From Spirosoma sp. (GTDB lineage Bacteria > Bacteroidota > Bacteroidia > Cytophagales > Spirosomataceae), in NCBI RefSeq assembly GCF_026391055.1, contig NZ_JAPLET010000019.1, forward strand, positions 372,001 to 436,000: a stretch of DNA of 64,000 bases, given 5' to 3'. Within the stretch, counting starts at the first letter, position 1, and each line of letters begins with the position of its first letter. The translations under genes were made by a program, and so were the position numbers. The notes beneath the pieces were generated by a model. It did not search any database. It was not told the DNA's origin and saw nothing but the letters and a program-made list of their open reading frames with translations. Below are positions 13,851 to 23,950 of the stretch, piece after piece.

Positions 13851-13888
13851 TGTCATCCCGACGAATGACAAAAAAGCACGGGATGACA
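13851..13888. repeat. Short inverted repeat TGTCATCCCG...CGGGATGACA
   Basis: Perfect 10-bp arms at 13851-13860 and 13879-13888 surround an 18-base loop that itself holds an ATGACA copy. It lies in the gap between the VOC gene and the GH43 gene, upstream of the preferred GH43 start. It resembles a common interspersed bacterial repeat and may also act as an attenuator. Confidence 0.5.
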
Positions 13889-13924
13889 GGCAACTAAGCT
13901 GACTACTTTTGGTTTGATCGGTAT

Positions 13925-14446
13925 TTATTGCAGTGGCCCGATCAACTCAATAAAATTTCCGTCGGGGTCCTGCACGAAAACGAAATGTGCTTTGTCGTTC
14001 AGGGGCGTTGGGGTGCTGCCCAGAAACGGCACCTTCATCTTCGTCAGCCGGTCGATGATGGGTTGCAGGGCTTTCACCTGGATGGTGATGTACTGCATGC
14101 CGGTATCGTCCAGAATGTATTTCGGCTTGGGGTGCGACGCTTTTGTGCCAAAGCTCATCAGCTTCCAGTCGGTTGATTCGGGGCTGTTTTCGAGCTTCAG
14201 GATGGTTACGTTCGTCGCCACGCCGTTGGTCAGTCCGGAGCGTTTGCCGAAATCTTCGTTGATCGTAAAGCTGCCCGTTTTGACCATGCCAATGCCATTC
14301 ACGTAAAAATCAACCGAGCGGTCGAGATTGGCCACAACGACGCCAACACCAATCGTTTTACTGCTGAAATTAGATTGCGCATGGGCACTCAACGCACATA
14401 AAAAAAAGAATAGTGTTGTTCTGACACATTTATAAGCAATTGTCAT
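13925..14446 (-). CDS. Secreted VOC (glyoxalase-like) family protein
   Basis: A 173-aa protein with a signal peptide ending SAHAQ and two beta-alpha-beta-beta-beta repeats of the vicinal oxygen chelate fold. Visible strands are IGVGVVVANLDRSVDFYVNGIG, TNVTILKLENS, QYITIQVKALQPIIDRL and HFVFVQDPDGNFIELIGP. The DPDGNFIEL ending is the classical metal-binding end of the second module. A periplasmic glyoxalase-like protein inside a glycan operon is uncommon, and its substrate cannot be read from sequence. It lies 29 bases after GH127 in the same direction and so is probably cotranscribed. Confidence 0.8.
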   Translation of the reverse strand: MTIAYKCVRTTLFFFLCALSAHAQSNFSSKTIGVGVVVANLDRSVDFYVNGIGMVKTGSFTINEDFGKRSGLTNGVATNVTILKLENSPESTDWKLMSFGTKASHPKPKYILDDTGMQYITIQVKALQPIIDRLTKMKVPFLGSTPTPLNDKAHFVFVQDPDGNFIELIGPLQ

Positions 14447-14475
14447 GTTTTGGTCTTGTTAAAAAGAGGAATTTG

Positions 14476-16758
14476 TTAATTTGTTATAAGTCTGATTTGG
14501 TGAAAGCGAGGGGTATTCTTTCCATCCTGAGCCTTGATTGTCAACGTGATCACTTCATTATCATCGGCTTTTAATCGAATTGTTTTACCAGCTCTGGAAA
14601 GAATTTCGGCCGGTTTACCGTTGATCAGAAACTGCATAGTATCCGGCGTTGTATTCTCTAAAGTATAAATATCAATATATTTACCCGTCCGGGTCTTATT
14701 CTGTAACTGGTAAGTAATGTACGATCGGGTGCGTCGCCAGAACTGCTCATCATCGTAGCCCGATTCACTCTTTTCGCCTTTATACTGGTGATCGACTTCG
14801 GGCTGCTGTTCCCCACAATTTACCTTATCGACGGTCAACGCTTCGAGGGCCAGCGCTTCGGCTTCCTGCTGTTTCATCCGGGCTTTCTGCTCGTCGTAGG
14901 CTGCCTGTGAAAACGTCTGAAAATACATCTGATAACGCGCGTCGTGTACCTCGTAAAACGGTTGCAGCGTGAGCGAATCCAGGGTAAAGCGTAGGTTCTC
15001 AGTTGGTTTTACCCGGTTTAGGTACGTTGCCGGGTCGCCGACCAGCGCGTAGGCACTGGTGATTGGGTAAAGCTTGCCCTTTGTTTCGTGGCCCATTCGG
15101 CTGTCATCGGCAAAAAGGCCGGTCAGGTCGGCGGTCGATGTTTTAGCAGCTAGTACGATGGGACCGTTGACAAACGCCGACCAGTTAGACCCGTCTGGCA
15201 GTTGCTCTAGCCGGGTGGTGGTTTTGAAGCGCACCGTTACTTTATCGCCTGACTTCCATTTTCGGTTAATGGCCACGTAACTGGCTGGCTTTCCGTCAAT
15301 TGATTGTGCCTTGCCATTTACCAGAACGGTAAGGTTCTCGGCCCATTTCGGGTAACGGATGTTCAGTGAAAATTCCTGTGGTTTAGCTGTCTCAACGAGT
15401 AACTCAGACTGGTTCTGGTACGGAAACTCAGTGCGCTGGGTCAGCTTGAGCGCTTTATTCGTCCAGTTCACCGTCGATGGAATAAACAGGTTAACGAACA
15501 AGTCGCTGGCCGAGTGGCTGTAAATCAGTTCGGCGTATTTGGTGTGATTTTCCAGACCCGAGCCTACGCAGCACCACATGCTTGTTTCCGGCTGCGAATA
15601 CACCCGGTAATGGTTGGGCCGAATGGGCGTAAAATAGACGAACCCACCTTTCTCCGGGTGCTGGCTCGACAAAATATGGTTGTATAGTGTCCGTTCGTAG
15701 AAGTCGACGTAGCTAACATCGTTTTTGTCCAGAAACAGGGCTTTGCTCAGTCGCAGCATGTTGAACGAATTGCAGGTTTCCGGCCCCTGATTCGACCGTA
15801 ACAGCTGACTGAAATCGGTTGTGGGGTTAAAATGCTCCCGCACGCTGTTGCCCCCAAACGCCACACTGCGCGTCTGTGACACGTTTTGCCAGAAAAACAT
15901 AGCCGCTTCCGACCAGTCCCGTTTGCCCGTCAGTGTAGCGATCTTCTCAAACCCGATCACCTTCGGAATTTGTGTATTGGCGTGCAATCCAGTCAGTTTA
16001 TCTTCGTGGGCTAGCAGTGGTTCCAGGATAGCCCGGTGCGAGATACGCTGCGCCGTTTCGAGGTACTTCTTGTCCTTCGTCAGGATGTAGAGATCGGCAA
16101 AGGTTTCGTTGATGCCCCCGTGTTCAGTGCGCAACACTTGTTGAATCTGCTCGTCGGAGAGAGGTTTGATCAGGTCAACGAACCAGTCGCCCAGCCCGAT
16201 CAGCACCTGCTTCGCCTGTTTGTTACCAGCGTACTCACAGGCATCGCGCAGACCCGCAAACAACTTGTGAATGTTATAAAGCGGCACCCACGTGTTGTTC
16301 AGGCCGAAGCTGCTGCCGTCGATATCGCCCTTGTGAATCCGTTCCCAGAACACCTTTCCCTGCGGAATGCCGCCCACGTACCCGTTGCCATTTTTCGCCT
16401 GACAACGGGCTAGTTGATCGATCATGTAATCGAGCCGTTTTTTCAGCTCAGGCTTACCGGTCGAGGCATACATCATGGCCAGCGCTGAGAGGTAATGCCC
16501 GCCGATGTGCCCATCCAGCCCCGAACTTTCCCAGTTGCCGTAACGTGGTGCTTTTTCCGGCAAGCCGGCGTCGATCAGGTACGGAGCCAGCAGTTTATCC
16601 GGGTTCAGCGCCAGAATATACTTCAGGTCAACATCCTGCGCGTTTTTGAACGGCCCGCCTGTCAGCTTCACCTCCTGCAAGGCAAACGGCTGCATTTGCG
16701 CCAGCGTGTTTAGGCTGAGGAACAATAGGAGGGCGGTATGGAATATGGTCGATTTCAA
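14476..16758 (-). CDS. GH127-type beta-L-arabinofuranosidase (DUF1680) with C-terminal extension
   Basis: 760 aa starting from TTG at 16758 (MKSTIFHTALLLFLSLNTLAQ signal peptide); the frame upstream is closed by a stop, and the next ATG lies after the signal peptide. The (alpha/alpha)6-barrel carries the family markers GNWESSGLDGHIGGHYLSAL, NQGPETCNSFNML (probable acid Glu and a zinc-site Cys) and TSMWCCVGSGLENHTKYAE (adjacent Cys pair, one likely nucleophile). Sandwich domains and an extra C-terminal beta-rich region of about 130 aa follow. The family releases beta-L-arabinofuranose. The start lies 12 bases after the GH43 stop, so translation is likely linked. Confidence 0.87.
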   Translation of the reverse strand: MKSTIFHTALLLFLSLNTLAQMQPFALQEVKLTGGPFKNAQDVDLKYILALNPDKLLAPYLIDAGLPEKAPRYGNWESSGLDGHIGGHYLSALAMMYASTGKPELKKRLDYMIDQLARCQAKNGNGYVGGIPQGKVFWERIHKGDIDGSSFGLNNTWVPLYNIHKLFAGLRDACEYAGNKQAKQVLIGLGDWFVDLIKPLSDEQIQQVLRTEHGGINETFADLYILTKDKKYLETAQRISHRAILEPLLAHEDKLTGLHANTQIPKVIGFEKIATLTGKRDWSEAAMFFWQNVSQTRSVAFGGNSVREHFNPTTDFSQLLRSNQGPETCNSFNMLRLSKALFLDKNDVSYVDFYERTLYNHILSSQHPEKGGFVYFTPIRPNHYRVYSQPETSMWCCVGSGLENHTKYAELIYSHSASDLFVNLFIPSTVNWTNKALKLTQRTEFPYQNQSELLVETAKPQEFSLNIRYPKWAENLTVLVNGKAQSIDGKPASYVAINRKWKSGDKVTVRFKTTTRLEQLPDGSNWSAFVNGPIVLAAKTSTADLTGLFADDSRMGHETKGKLYPITSAYALVGDPATYLNRVKPTENLRFTLDSLTLQPFYEVHDARYQMYFQTFSQAAYDEQKARMKQQEAEALALEALTVDKVNCGEQQPEVDHQYKGEKSESGYDDEQFWRRTRSYITYQLQNKTRTGKYIDIYTLENTTPDTMQFLINGKPAEILSRAGKTIRLKADDNEVITLTIKAQDGKNTPRFHQIRLITN

Positions 16759-16769
16759 CGCTTTATCGA

Positions 16770-18443
16770 TTATTTATACATCGGGTCATCGCCTTTGTAT
16801 TTCAGATACTTGAACGAAGCCGAATTCTCGGATTTCTCGCCTGATGATGTAGCATATAGGCCATACACGCAGCCAATGAAGCTGTTGGCCACTTTGGTGC
16901 TCAAAAACTTGCCGTCAACCTGGTCTTTTAACAAATTCCAGTTCTTTCCATCGGTCGAGTAATAGAAGCTATACAAGGCACCTTCCGACTGTATTTTGAA
17001 GCTTACCCTGGCAGTAGATGACGTTAAAGGGATTTCAGTTACTAATTCCAGGGTCTTGTCTTTACTCTTGAACAACTGAATCACGTCTTTGCCTGCGTTT
17101 TTTGATTTGGCCGCGAAGTAAAAATGACGTTCGTCCTGAAAAATTACCAACCCCGCTTTCTCATTATCCGCTTTTGGCGAAAAGATTACTTCGGTTTCGG
17201 CGGTGCTGTATAAATGTTGTTGACGCTTGCCCACAAACGAAGGATTTCCCATGTCAGAAATTGTTTCTGGTTTGAGTGTAAGCGTAAGCCCATTGGCCTT
17301 GGACGTTTTAAACGAACTGCTATCCACCGTTCTCAAAAAAAGCATCGACAGATCGAGCCCTTTGTCGAACGTCATTGTATATCCGAAGTTGCCGTTTTGC
17401 GGTAAAGCTCCTTTCTGCTTTACTTCTTTGATGTTGGTTTTGTACTGGTATTCAATGGCTTTTTCGCCGTGTTCGATCATTGGCCAATCGTTTACCCACG
17501 TCAGTGGAGCAATGAACATTTCGCGGCCTGTGTTATAGTAATCGCCTTCGTAGGGACGTACCGCCAGGAAAATCGAATACCATTTCCCATCGGGACCTTC
17601 GATAAACTGAGCGTGTCCGGCCGACGTGATCGGGTTGGGTCGGTCGGCCGGTAAGCCTCTTTGCGTCAGCACCGGATTGCCATCAAACGGCACATAAGGC
17701 CCCCAAACATCTTTGCTGCGCAGTGCTACCTGCGAGTGATTGACGGAAGTTCCGCCTTCGGCCGCGTAGAGGATGTACCAACCGTTATGCTTTAAAATAT
17801 GAGGTCCTTCAATCCAAACCGGTTTTTTGGACAGATCGACGCCCCCATTCACCAGCTGCTTTTCTTCGCCCAGCACGGTCAGGTTCTTATAATCGAACTC
17901 ATACATTCGGATGGTGCGATGGCCCGGATACAGGGGTTTGCGGTCAGGCGCATCGCTGTTATAAATGACGTAAGCTTTGTCGGTTTCTTCATCGAAATAA
18001 ATGGATGGGTCAATTCCTTTTACCTGCGGAATTTTTACCGGGTTGCTGTAAGGACCCGCCGGGTTTTTGGACGTTACGACAAAATTTCCATCATGGTCAA
18101 TATCCGTACACGTTACGTAGTACGTCCCTTTGTAATAACTGATGGCCGGGGCAAACAACCCGCGCGTCATACGCTCGCCCATGAACTCTATTTGCGAAGG
18201 GCGATTGATCACATTGCCGATCTGCTTCCAGTTTTTCAGATCACGGCTGTGCATGATCGGTAAACCCGGGAAATAGGAAAAAGTAGAATGAACTGAATAA
18301 TAATCAGGCCCCACCCGCACGATGCTCGGGTCAGGGTAAAAGCCGGTCAGTATAGGGTTGACGAGCGTTGTTTGCGCTGTCAGCGAATGGCTCAATACAC
18401 AGCACAATGCCGTAAAAATAGCCGTAGTCAGGTTCTTGAACAT
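16770..18443 (-). CDS. GH43 beta-xylosidase-like enzyme with C-terminal beta-sandwich
   Basis: The ATG at 18443 is preferred over the ORF start at 18479 because it begins the signal peptide MFKNLTTAIFTALCCVLSHSLTAQ. About 557 aa: GH43 propeller with NPILTGFYPDPSIVRVGPDY (base Asp), QVKGIDPSIYFDEETDKAY (pKa-modulating Asp) and KPVWIEGPHILKHNGWY (acid Glu), then a XynB-type C-terminal sandwich (AGLVIFQDERHFYFAAKS, LYSFYYSTDGKNWNLL). These features match beta-xylosidases acting on xylo-oligosaccharides. It is the first enzyme gene after susD, with a gap of about 100 bases. Confidence 0.88.
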   Translation of the reverse strand: MFKNLTTAIFTALCCVLSHSLTAQTTLVNPILTGFYPDPSIVRVGPDYYSVHSTFSYFPGLPIMHSRDLKNWKQIGNVINRPSQIEFMGERMTRGLFAPAISYYKGTYYVTCTDIDHDGNFVVTSKNPAGPYSNPVKIPQVKGIDPSIYFDEETDKAYVIYNSDAPDRKPLYPGHRTIRMYEFDYKNLTVLGEEKQLVNGGVDLSKKPVWIEGPHILKHNGWYILYAAEGGTSVNHSQVALRSKDVWGPYVPFDGNPVLTQRGLPADRPNPITSAGHAQFIEGPDGKWYSIFLAVRPYEGDYYNTGREMFIAPLTWVNDWPMIEHGEKAIEYQYKTNIKEVKQKGALPQNGNFGYTMTFDKGLDLSMLFLRTVDSSSFKTSKANGLTLTLKPETISDMGNPSFVGKRQQHLYSTAETEVIFSPKADNEKAGLVIFQDERHFYFAAKSKNAGKDVIQLFKSKDKTLELVTEIPLTSSTARVSFKIQSEGALYSFYYSTDGKNWNLLKDQVDGKFLSTKVANSFIGCVYGLYATSSGEKSENSASFKYLKYKGDDPMYK

Positions 18444-18546
18444 AAGTATATAAGGCTTACAGGCAGTGTACAAAATCACAAAAAAGATGAAAGAGGATAA
18501 AGCCCTGATCCTCTCTCATCTAATCCTTTATATGAACTGTGGTATG

Positions 18547-20361
18547 TTAATAACCCGGATTTTGGGTAAACTTAGGCCCATCGACCACACGGTCGATCTG
18601 CGTCTGAGGAATGGGGCGCAGCATGTGAAAATCCTTAATATACGGGGCGGCTTCCGGATTCCAGGCCTGTACACGACGTACCAGCGATCGGGTACGAACC
18701 AGGTCATGCCACCGCTGCCACTCGCCAAACAACTCGCGGCTGCGCTCATCCAGAATAAAGTCTACCGTTACATCCGCAGCCGTGATGACCATGGACGCAG
18801 CGGCTGCTGTGTTCTGAGCAGCCGTGTTGGTTTTTTTGAAAGCAGCGCGCTGGCGCACAACATTCAGCAGATCGGCAGCCTTGCTGGCATCACCCGCTTT
18901 CAAGTATGCTTCGGCCCCCGTCAGATACACATCCGAGAAGCGATACAGCACAACCGGACGAGTCGATGGGTCGTTAAAGTTGGCACCCCGGCTGGGGTCC
19001 ATGAATTTCTTCAGCGCCGGAAAAATACCGTTGTTCCACAAGCTGGGAGGTACCACGATCCCTTTGAAAGGCCGCGTACCGACAAACTGGGGCGCGCCTG
19101 CCACCTCAAAATCGGGGAGCCAGACGGCGGTGTCGGCCCCAACAACGGTTGTATAGCTGATACCCCGTTTGTTGTTGGCCGCCGTAGCCGTGTTGGTAAC
19201 CGCCGTATTGGCGATGTAGACCGTGGTAAACGAATTGGCAAAGCGGGTATCGACATCCCGTTTGGTAAATGCCTGATCAAGAAAATAACTTTTACCCGCA
19301 TTCGGACCCGTTTTCAGTCTATCTGTATTGGGGCGCATCCGCACGTAAGGACGTCCGTATTGTGAGTCACGAATCATGCCGGATGTGCCATTGTTTACCA
19401 GAGTTCCGGATGCATTCACAAACGAGTTGATACCACTGTTGTTGGGGTAGTTCCAGTTCGTGAACCAGGGCGTCAGGTTTTGCGCGGCTCCACCACCGGC
19501 GGCTCCACCGACTGTATAATAACCAAACTTTGGATCGAGCACGTGATCGCTCACAAACATGGTTTCCTTGCCGTAGTCGTTGGCAGGCACAAACGCGTCT
19601 CCATAGTCTGCCCACAGATCAAGCCCATAGGCAGCTTTGTTGGCAATAATGTCAGAGCAAATCGTAGCGGCCTGAGTAAAATCAGACGCCGTATTATTGA
19701 GCCAGCCACGGGTCAGATACGCTTTGGCCAGCAGCAGTTGGGCTACGGGTTTGGTAGCGGCTTTACCGAGGAACGGAGCGGTTGGCGTATTCGGCAGATC
19801 GGCGGCAGCTTCGGTTAGGTCCTTAATGATCTGCTCATATACCTGAGCGGCTGGCTGGCGCGACGCGGCCTGCGAAGGAACTGTAATGAACGTGGTGTTA
19901 AGCGGCACATCGCCCCAGGTCTGCACAAGATAAAAATACCAGAACCCACGCAAAAACTTGGCCTGGGCCAGGTATTGCTTGCGGGTAGCCTCCGGCAAGT
20001 CGATGGTAGCGCCGTACTGCAATACGCCGTTCAGGGTATTGATATCCTGAAACGCGACGCCCCACGCCGAGCCGAAGTTACTTCCGTTGAGGCCGTTGTA
20101 GGTGTAGGGAGGGACTCCGCCAGAGCTGGCACCCTGCAAAAAATCGTCGGTACCGGCCTGCATTTCCACGGTGAACCCTTCGGTACCCCACTGCCCCCGA
20201 ATGTCGTTGTACACCCCGGCAATACCACCCAACACCCCGGCGGGGCTATTGAAGTAGGAGGGAACAATCTGGGACTGTGGGTTCTCTTCCAGTATTTTTT
20301 CGCAACCCGTATTGAGCAAAGCCATGAGGCCAGCGATGGCCCAAACTTTTATATGTTTCAT
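18547..20361 (-). CDS. SusD/RagB-family surface glycan-binding lipoprotein
   Basis: 604 aa. The N-terminus MKHIKVWAIAGLMALLNTGCEK carries a lipobox (LNTGC), so the mature protein is lipid-anchored. It has a SusD-like N-terminal region (NPQSQIVPSYFNSPAGVLGGIAGVYN), TPR-like helices (YLAQAKFLRGFWYFYLVQTW) and the typical C-terminal RagB/SusD domain (LYRFSDVYLTGAEAYLKAGD, ILDERSRELFGEWQRWHDLVRT, LRPIPQTQID). SusD forms the lid of the SusC transporter and captures oligosaccharides. Its start lies 14 bases after the susC stop, the usual tight pair. Confidence 0.95.
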   Translation of the reverse strand: MKHIKVWAIAGLMALLNTGCEKILEENPQSQIVPSYFNSPAGVLGGIAGVYNDIRGQWGTEGFTVEMQAGTDDFLQGASSGGVPPYTYNGLNGSNFGSAWGVAFQDINTLNGVLQYGATIDLPEATRKQYLAQAKFLRGFWYFYLVQTWGDVPLNTTFITVPSQAASRQPAAQVYEQIIKDLTEAAADLPNTPTAPFLGKAATKPVAQLLLAKAYLTRGWLNNTASDFTQAATICSDIIANKAAYGLDLWADYGDAFVPANDYGKETMFVSDHVLDPKFGYYTVGGAAGGGAAQNLTPWFTNWNYPNNSGINSFVNASGTLVNNGTSGMIRDSQYGRPYVRMRPNTDRLKTGPNAGKSYFLDQAFTKRDVDTRFANSFTTVYIANTAVTNTATAANNKRGISYTTVVGADTAVWLPDFEVAGAPQFVGTRPFKGIVVPPSLWNNGIFPALKKFMDPSRGANFNDPSTRPVVLYRFSDVYLTGAEAYLKAGDASKAADLLNVVRQRAAFKKTNTAAQNTAAAASMVITAADVTVDFILDERSRELFGEWQRWHDLVRTRSLVRRVQAWNPEAAPYIKDFHMLRPIPQTQIDRVVDGPKFTQNPGY

Positions 20362-20375
20362 AGGAGTGTCAAGGA

Positions 20376-23300
20376 TTAGAATTTAAGATTTACGCCGAAT
20401 GTAAATTGGCGAACCGGTGGGTTGTTCAGGTTTACCGCGATCTGGCGCTCCGGTGTTGCCCGGTTTCCCGACTGGTCATTGAGCGTTGACTGACCCGAAG
20501 CATAGCTATTGCCCTCCGGATCGATAGCCAGTTTGTCGCGTACCAAAGGCGAATACAGAATGAGGGGGTTGGTCGCGTTAAAGTAAACCCGGGCCGAACT
20601 GGCACCAATCTTTTTGATCAACTGGCTGGTGAAGGTGTAGCCTAGGTTGATACTTCTGATTTTAACGAATGACCCATCGTAGTAACCCAGCGTTGAGCCA
20701 AAATTAGCCACAGCACCACCAGCATCGGGAGCGGGGAAGGCGTTGGTTGGGTTGGTATCCGTCCAATAGTCAGTTTTCACCTGATTTACCCGGCCCTGGT
20801 TGTAGAACGCAAACCCGCCCGATCCGGTGGAGTTACCCGTCAGGTAAGGTACGACTACTTTCATGCCCATCCGGGCGAAGGTCACAATCGACGCATCGAA
20901 GTTTTTGAAGGTAAAGCGGTTGGTCAGGCCACCTTCCCACTTGGGCTGAAAATTGCCTAGAATCTTGCGGTCGCTGGGGTCAATTTTCCCGTCGCCGTTT
21001 ACGTCTTCAACCCGAATTTGACCAGGAAACTGCACGGGTGAGGTTTGCTTGGCTAGGGTACCATTTTCTTTGTCGGCCGTTTGCCAGATACCAATCTTAT
21101 TGTAGTCATAAATGACCGACAGCGGCTCTCCTACAAACCAGCCTGCACCCACATTGGAGAGTTCGGTTGGGGTGGTGAGCTGGGTGATTTTTTCCCGGTT
21201 AAAGAAATAGATCAGGTCGGCACTCCAGTTAAAACCGCCGGGCTTTCTAAAAATCTCAAACGTCAGCGATGTTTCTAAACCCCGGCCTTCTGTTTTACCC
21301 AGGTTCTTCAGCGTCGAACCGGCACCATTGCTGGCAGGCAGTGGCACCGACAGCAGAATGTCTTTTGTTTTCTGAAGATACCAGTCGACCGTACCCGTAA
21401 TCCGGTTATTCAGGAAGCCAAAGTCGATCCCCACATCGACCTGCGAGGTTGACTGCCAGCCCAAATTACTGGCGGGCAGGCTGGTAACCGTATAGGCCAG
21501 TTGCTGCCCGGCCGTTCCCAGGCCAAAGTTGTAATAACCCGCCGACAGAGCACCCAGTGTCGAGTATGCCCCTACGTTCCGGTTGCCGGAGATTCCCCAA
21601 CCACCCCGCAGTTTCAGGTTCGAAATAGCGGGAACGCTTTTCATAAACGGCTCGTCGATAATGTTCCAGCCAGCGCCAATGGCGGGGTAGTTAAAGTAAC
21701 GATTCTGCGGGGATAAGGTAGACGAACCATCCCGGCGCATGGTTAATGTCAACAGATAGCGGCTGTTGTAGCTGTAATTGACCCGACCCATGTAGGAGAG
21801 CAGCCCTGTTTCGGCGAACGAGTTGCCAAAGTCTGAGTTAGCCACAGGCTGGCCCGACGCCAGCGAGAAGTTCGACGTTTTGATGTAGTCGGCAGGCACA
21901 CCGGTCACTGTAAACCGGCTACCCAGCGAGTGGTTTTGGGTCACTTCGTACAATCCTGTAAAGCCCAGTTTATGCTTGCCGAACGTTTTGTCGTAATACA
22001 GCAGGTGCTGGAGGTTAATGTCCCAGTATTCCGTATTGCTGATCTCGGCGTTGGACGACGATTGAACCGTTGCAGAGTTAAAATAGGTAAGTGGTCCACC
22101 GTAGCCATTGTAGTTCGACTGGCTGAAGTTCAGACCGGCATTGAACCGATACCGCAGACCTGGCAGAATGTTCACCTCGGCATACAGGCTGTTGAACGTT
22201 CTAATAGATCGCGTACGGCCCAGATACGCATCTTTTTTCGTGATAATGGTTAGCGGGCTGATTCCGGCCGCGTCGATTGACCCTTCCGACGGAAACAGAT
22301 TCACCGTACCATCGGCATTATAAGGAGACGCTAAAGGCGTTAGCCGAACCAGACCACCCGGTACGCCACCACCACCGGGGGTGTTGGTGTAGGTCAGCGT
22401 GTTCAGGGTATTCAAACCGATCTTGATGCTTTTCCCAAGGCGCTGGTCGATAGTAGCGCGGATGGTATACCGTTCGAATTTCTGGCTGGGTATAATACCC
22501 GTCTCATTAAAATAACCAAGGCCTAGTGAGTACTGCGTATTATCAGTTCCGCCCTGCATACCCAACTGATGGTTGGTATTGAAGCCGGCTTTGTAGATCA
22601 GATCCTGCCAGTCTGTCGAAATACCGGCGTCCAGGGCTGCCTGCTCCTTAATGGTCAGTGGGTAGGCCGTGGTTCCGGGAGCCGTACGGTTGTATTTGGC
22701 TGCCTCCTGTTTGAACTGGGCATACTCGGGGCCATTCATGATGTTATACTTGCCCATGATGGTGGTGATGCCATGGTAGCCGTCGTAGGTAAATACAGGT
22801 TTACCTACTTTTCCCCGTTTGGTGGTAATTAGAATAACGCCCCCCGCGCCCCGTGATCCATAAATGGCGGTAGCGGAAGCATCTTTCAGGATTTCCATAT
22901 TGGCAATGTCATCCGGGTTTATATCATTCAGACCGCCGTAGGGAATACCATCGACCACCACCAGCGGACCATCCAGTCCATCACTTGACGAACCCTGACC
23001 GCTTGTTAGCGTTCGGTTTCCCCGAATCCGTATTGATCCTTGTGAACCCGGTGTTGACCCGTTGCTGACAATCGTTACCCCGGCCGCCCGGCCTTTCAAC
23101 TGGTTCACGATGTTCGGGGCAGGGACTTCTTTCAGCGTCGCTTCGTTTACGGACACAACAGAGCCCGTCACGTCCCGTTTGCGCTGGGTACCATAGCCTA
23201 CTACAACAACCTCATTCAACGTTTTGTCGTCAGTTGCGAGGGTAACGTTAATGGTCGTCTGCGAGCCAACGGCTACCTCTTTCGTCAAGTAGCCGATGAA

Positions 23301-23882
23301 CGAAAAAACCAGCGTCGTTCCTGCGCCGTCTGGTACAGTCAGTTTATAATTACCGTTTACGTCGGTCGTGGTGCCGCGATTGGTCGATTTTATCTGAATA
23401 TTTACGCCTGGTAATCCTTCTCCGTTATCGCCCGTAACCCGGCCGGTGAGCTGCACGTCCTGTGCTTCTTCCGTTCTGAGTTCGCTGGTTTGGCTTTGCT
23501 GAGGGAGTGTGACCGGGGCCGTTTCTCGTTTTATTAGAATCTGCTGACCAATCACCTCGTATTTTAAGTTGAGGGGCGTCAGAATATGATCCAGCAATTG
23601 AGAAAGCTGTTCATTGCTAGCCTGATAGGTTACTTTTCGCTTCGACTGAATGATTTCCCGGCTGAACAGAAACTGAACATTAGCCTGTTTTTCAATTCGT
23701 TTAAAGACCGTCTCAACGTCCTGATTCTGAGCCGAAATGCTGACTCTTCGGCCTAAAAGTTCCTGCGCGTTGCCGTCGAAGGCAAAGCTGATGTTGACCA
23801 GGGCGAATACAAGCAAGATTTGTAGACTTGTGATTTTCATAATCCTGACCCAAACACTGCGGTTAAGTAAAATGGAATGCAT
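20376..23882 (-). CDS. SusC/RagA-family TonB-dependent transporter with N-terminal STN domain
   Basis: The ORF track starts at 23969; the ATG at 23882 (MHSILLNRSVWVRIMKITSL) gives the usual Cytophagales N-terminus and about 1168 aa. Order of parts: signal peptide to about residue 45; STN secretin/TonB domain (VETVFKRIEKQANVQFLF); carboxypeptidase-like domain (LTGRVTGDNGEGLPGVNIQI); SusC signature (NEVVVVGYGTQRKRDVTGSV); plug (ATAIYGSRGAGGVILITTKR); beta-barrel ending in FGVNLKF. It imports oligosaccharides across the outer membrane with SusD. The STN domain suggests it also signals to the FecR protein encoded next door. Two related palindromes lie upstream of the start. Confidence 0.95.
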   Translation of the reverse strand: MHSILLNRSVWVRIMKITSLQILLVFALVNISFAFDGNAQELLGRRVSISAQNQDVETVFKRIEKQANVQFLFSREIIQSKRKVTYQASNEQLSQLLDHILTPLNLKYEVIGQQILIKRETAPVTLPQQSQTSELRTEEAQDVQLTGRVTGDNGEGLPGVNIQIKSTNRGTTTDVNGNYKLTVPDGAGTTLVFSFIGYLTKEVAVGSQTTINVTLATDDKTLNEVVVVGYGTQRKRDVTGSVVSVNEATLKEVPAPNIVNQLKGRAAGVTIVSNGSTPGSQGSIRIRGNRTLTSGQGSSSDGLDGPLVVVDGIPYGGLNDINPDDIANMEILKDASATAIYGSRGAGGVILITTKRGKVGKPVFTYDGYHGITTIMGKYNIMNGPEYAQFKQEAAKYNRTAPGTTAYPLTIKEQAALDAGISTDWQDLIYKAGFNTNHQLGMQGGTDNTQYSLGLGYFNETGIIPSQKFERYTIRATIDQRLGKSIKIGLNTLNTLTYTNTPGGGGVPGGLVRLTPLASPYNADGTVNLFPSEGSIDAAGISPLTIITKKDAYLGRTRSIRTFNSLYAEVNILPGLRYRFNAGLNFSQSNYNGYGGPLTYFNSATVQSSSNAEISNTEYWDINLQHLLYYDKTFGKHKLGFTGLYEVTQNHSLGSRFTVTGVPADYIKTSNFSLASGQPVANSDFGNSFAETGLLSYMGRVNYSYNSRYLLTLTMRRDGSSTLSPQNRYFNYPAIGAGWNIIDEPFMKSVPAISNLKLRGGWGISGNRNVGAYSTLGALSAGYYNFGLGTAGQQLAYTVTSLPASNLGWQSTSQVDVGIDFGFLNNRITGTVDWYLQKTKDILLSVPLPASNGAGSTLKNLGKTEGRGLETSLTFEIFRKPGGFNWSADLIYFFNREKITQLTTPTELSNVGAGWFVGEPLSVIYDYNKIGIWQTADKENGTLAKQTSPVQFPGQIRVEDVNGDGKIDPSDRKILGNFQPKWEGGLTNRFTFKNFDASIVTFARMGMKVVVPYLTGNSTGSGGFAFYNQGRVNQVKTDYWTDTNPTNAFPAPDAGGAVANFGSTLGYYDGSFVKIRSINLGYTFTSQLIKKIGASSARVYFNATNPLILYSPLVRDKLAIDPEGNSYASGQSTLNDQSGNRATPERQIAVNLNNPPVRQFTFGVNLKF

Positions 23883-23950
23883 AAGTTTGTGTACGTTGTT
23901 GTTCTTTGCTGAAGAATGGACAAAAAATTCCCTTACCCTTGCTGCAAGGG

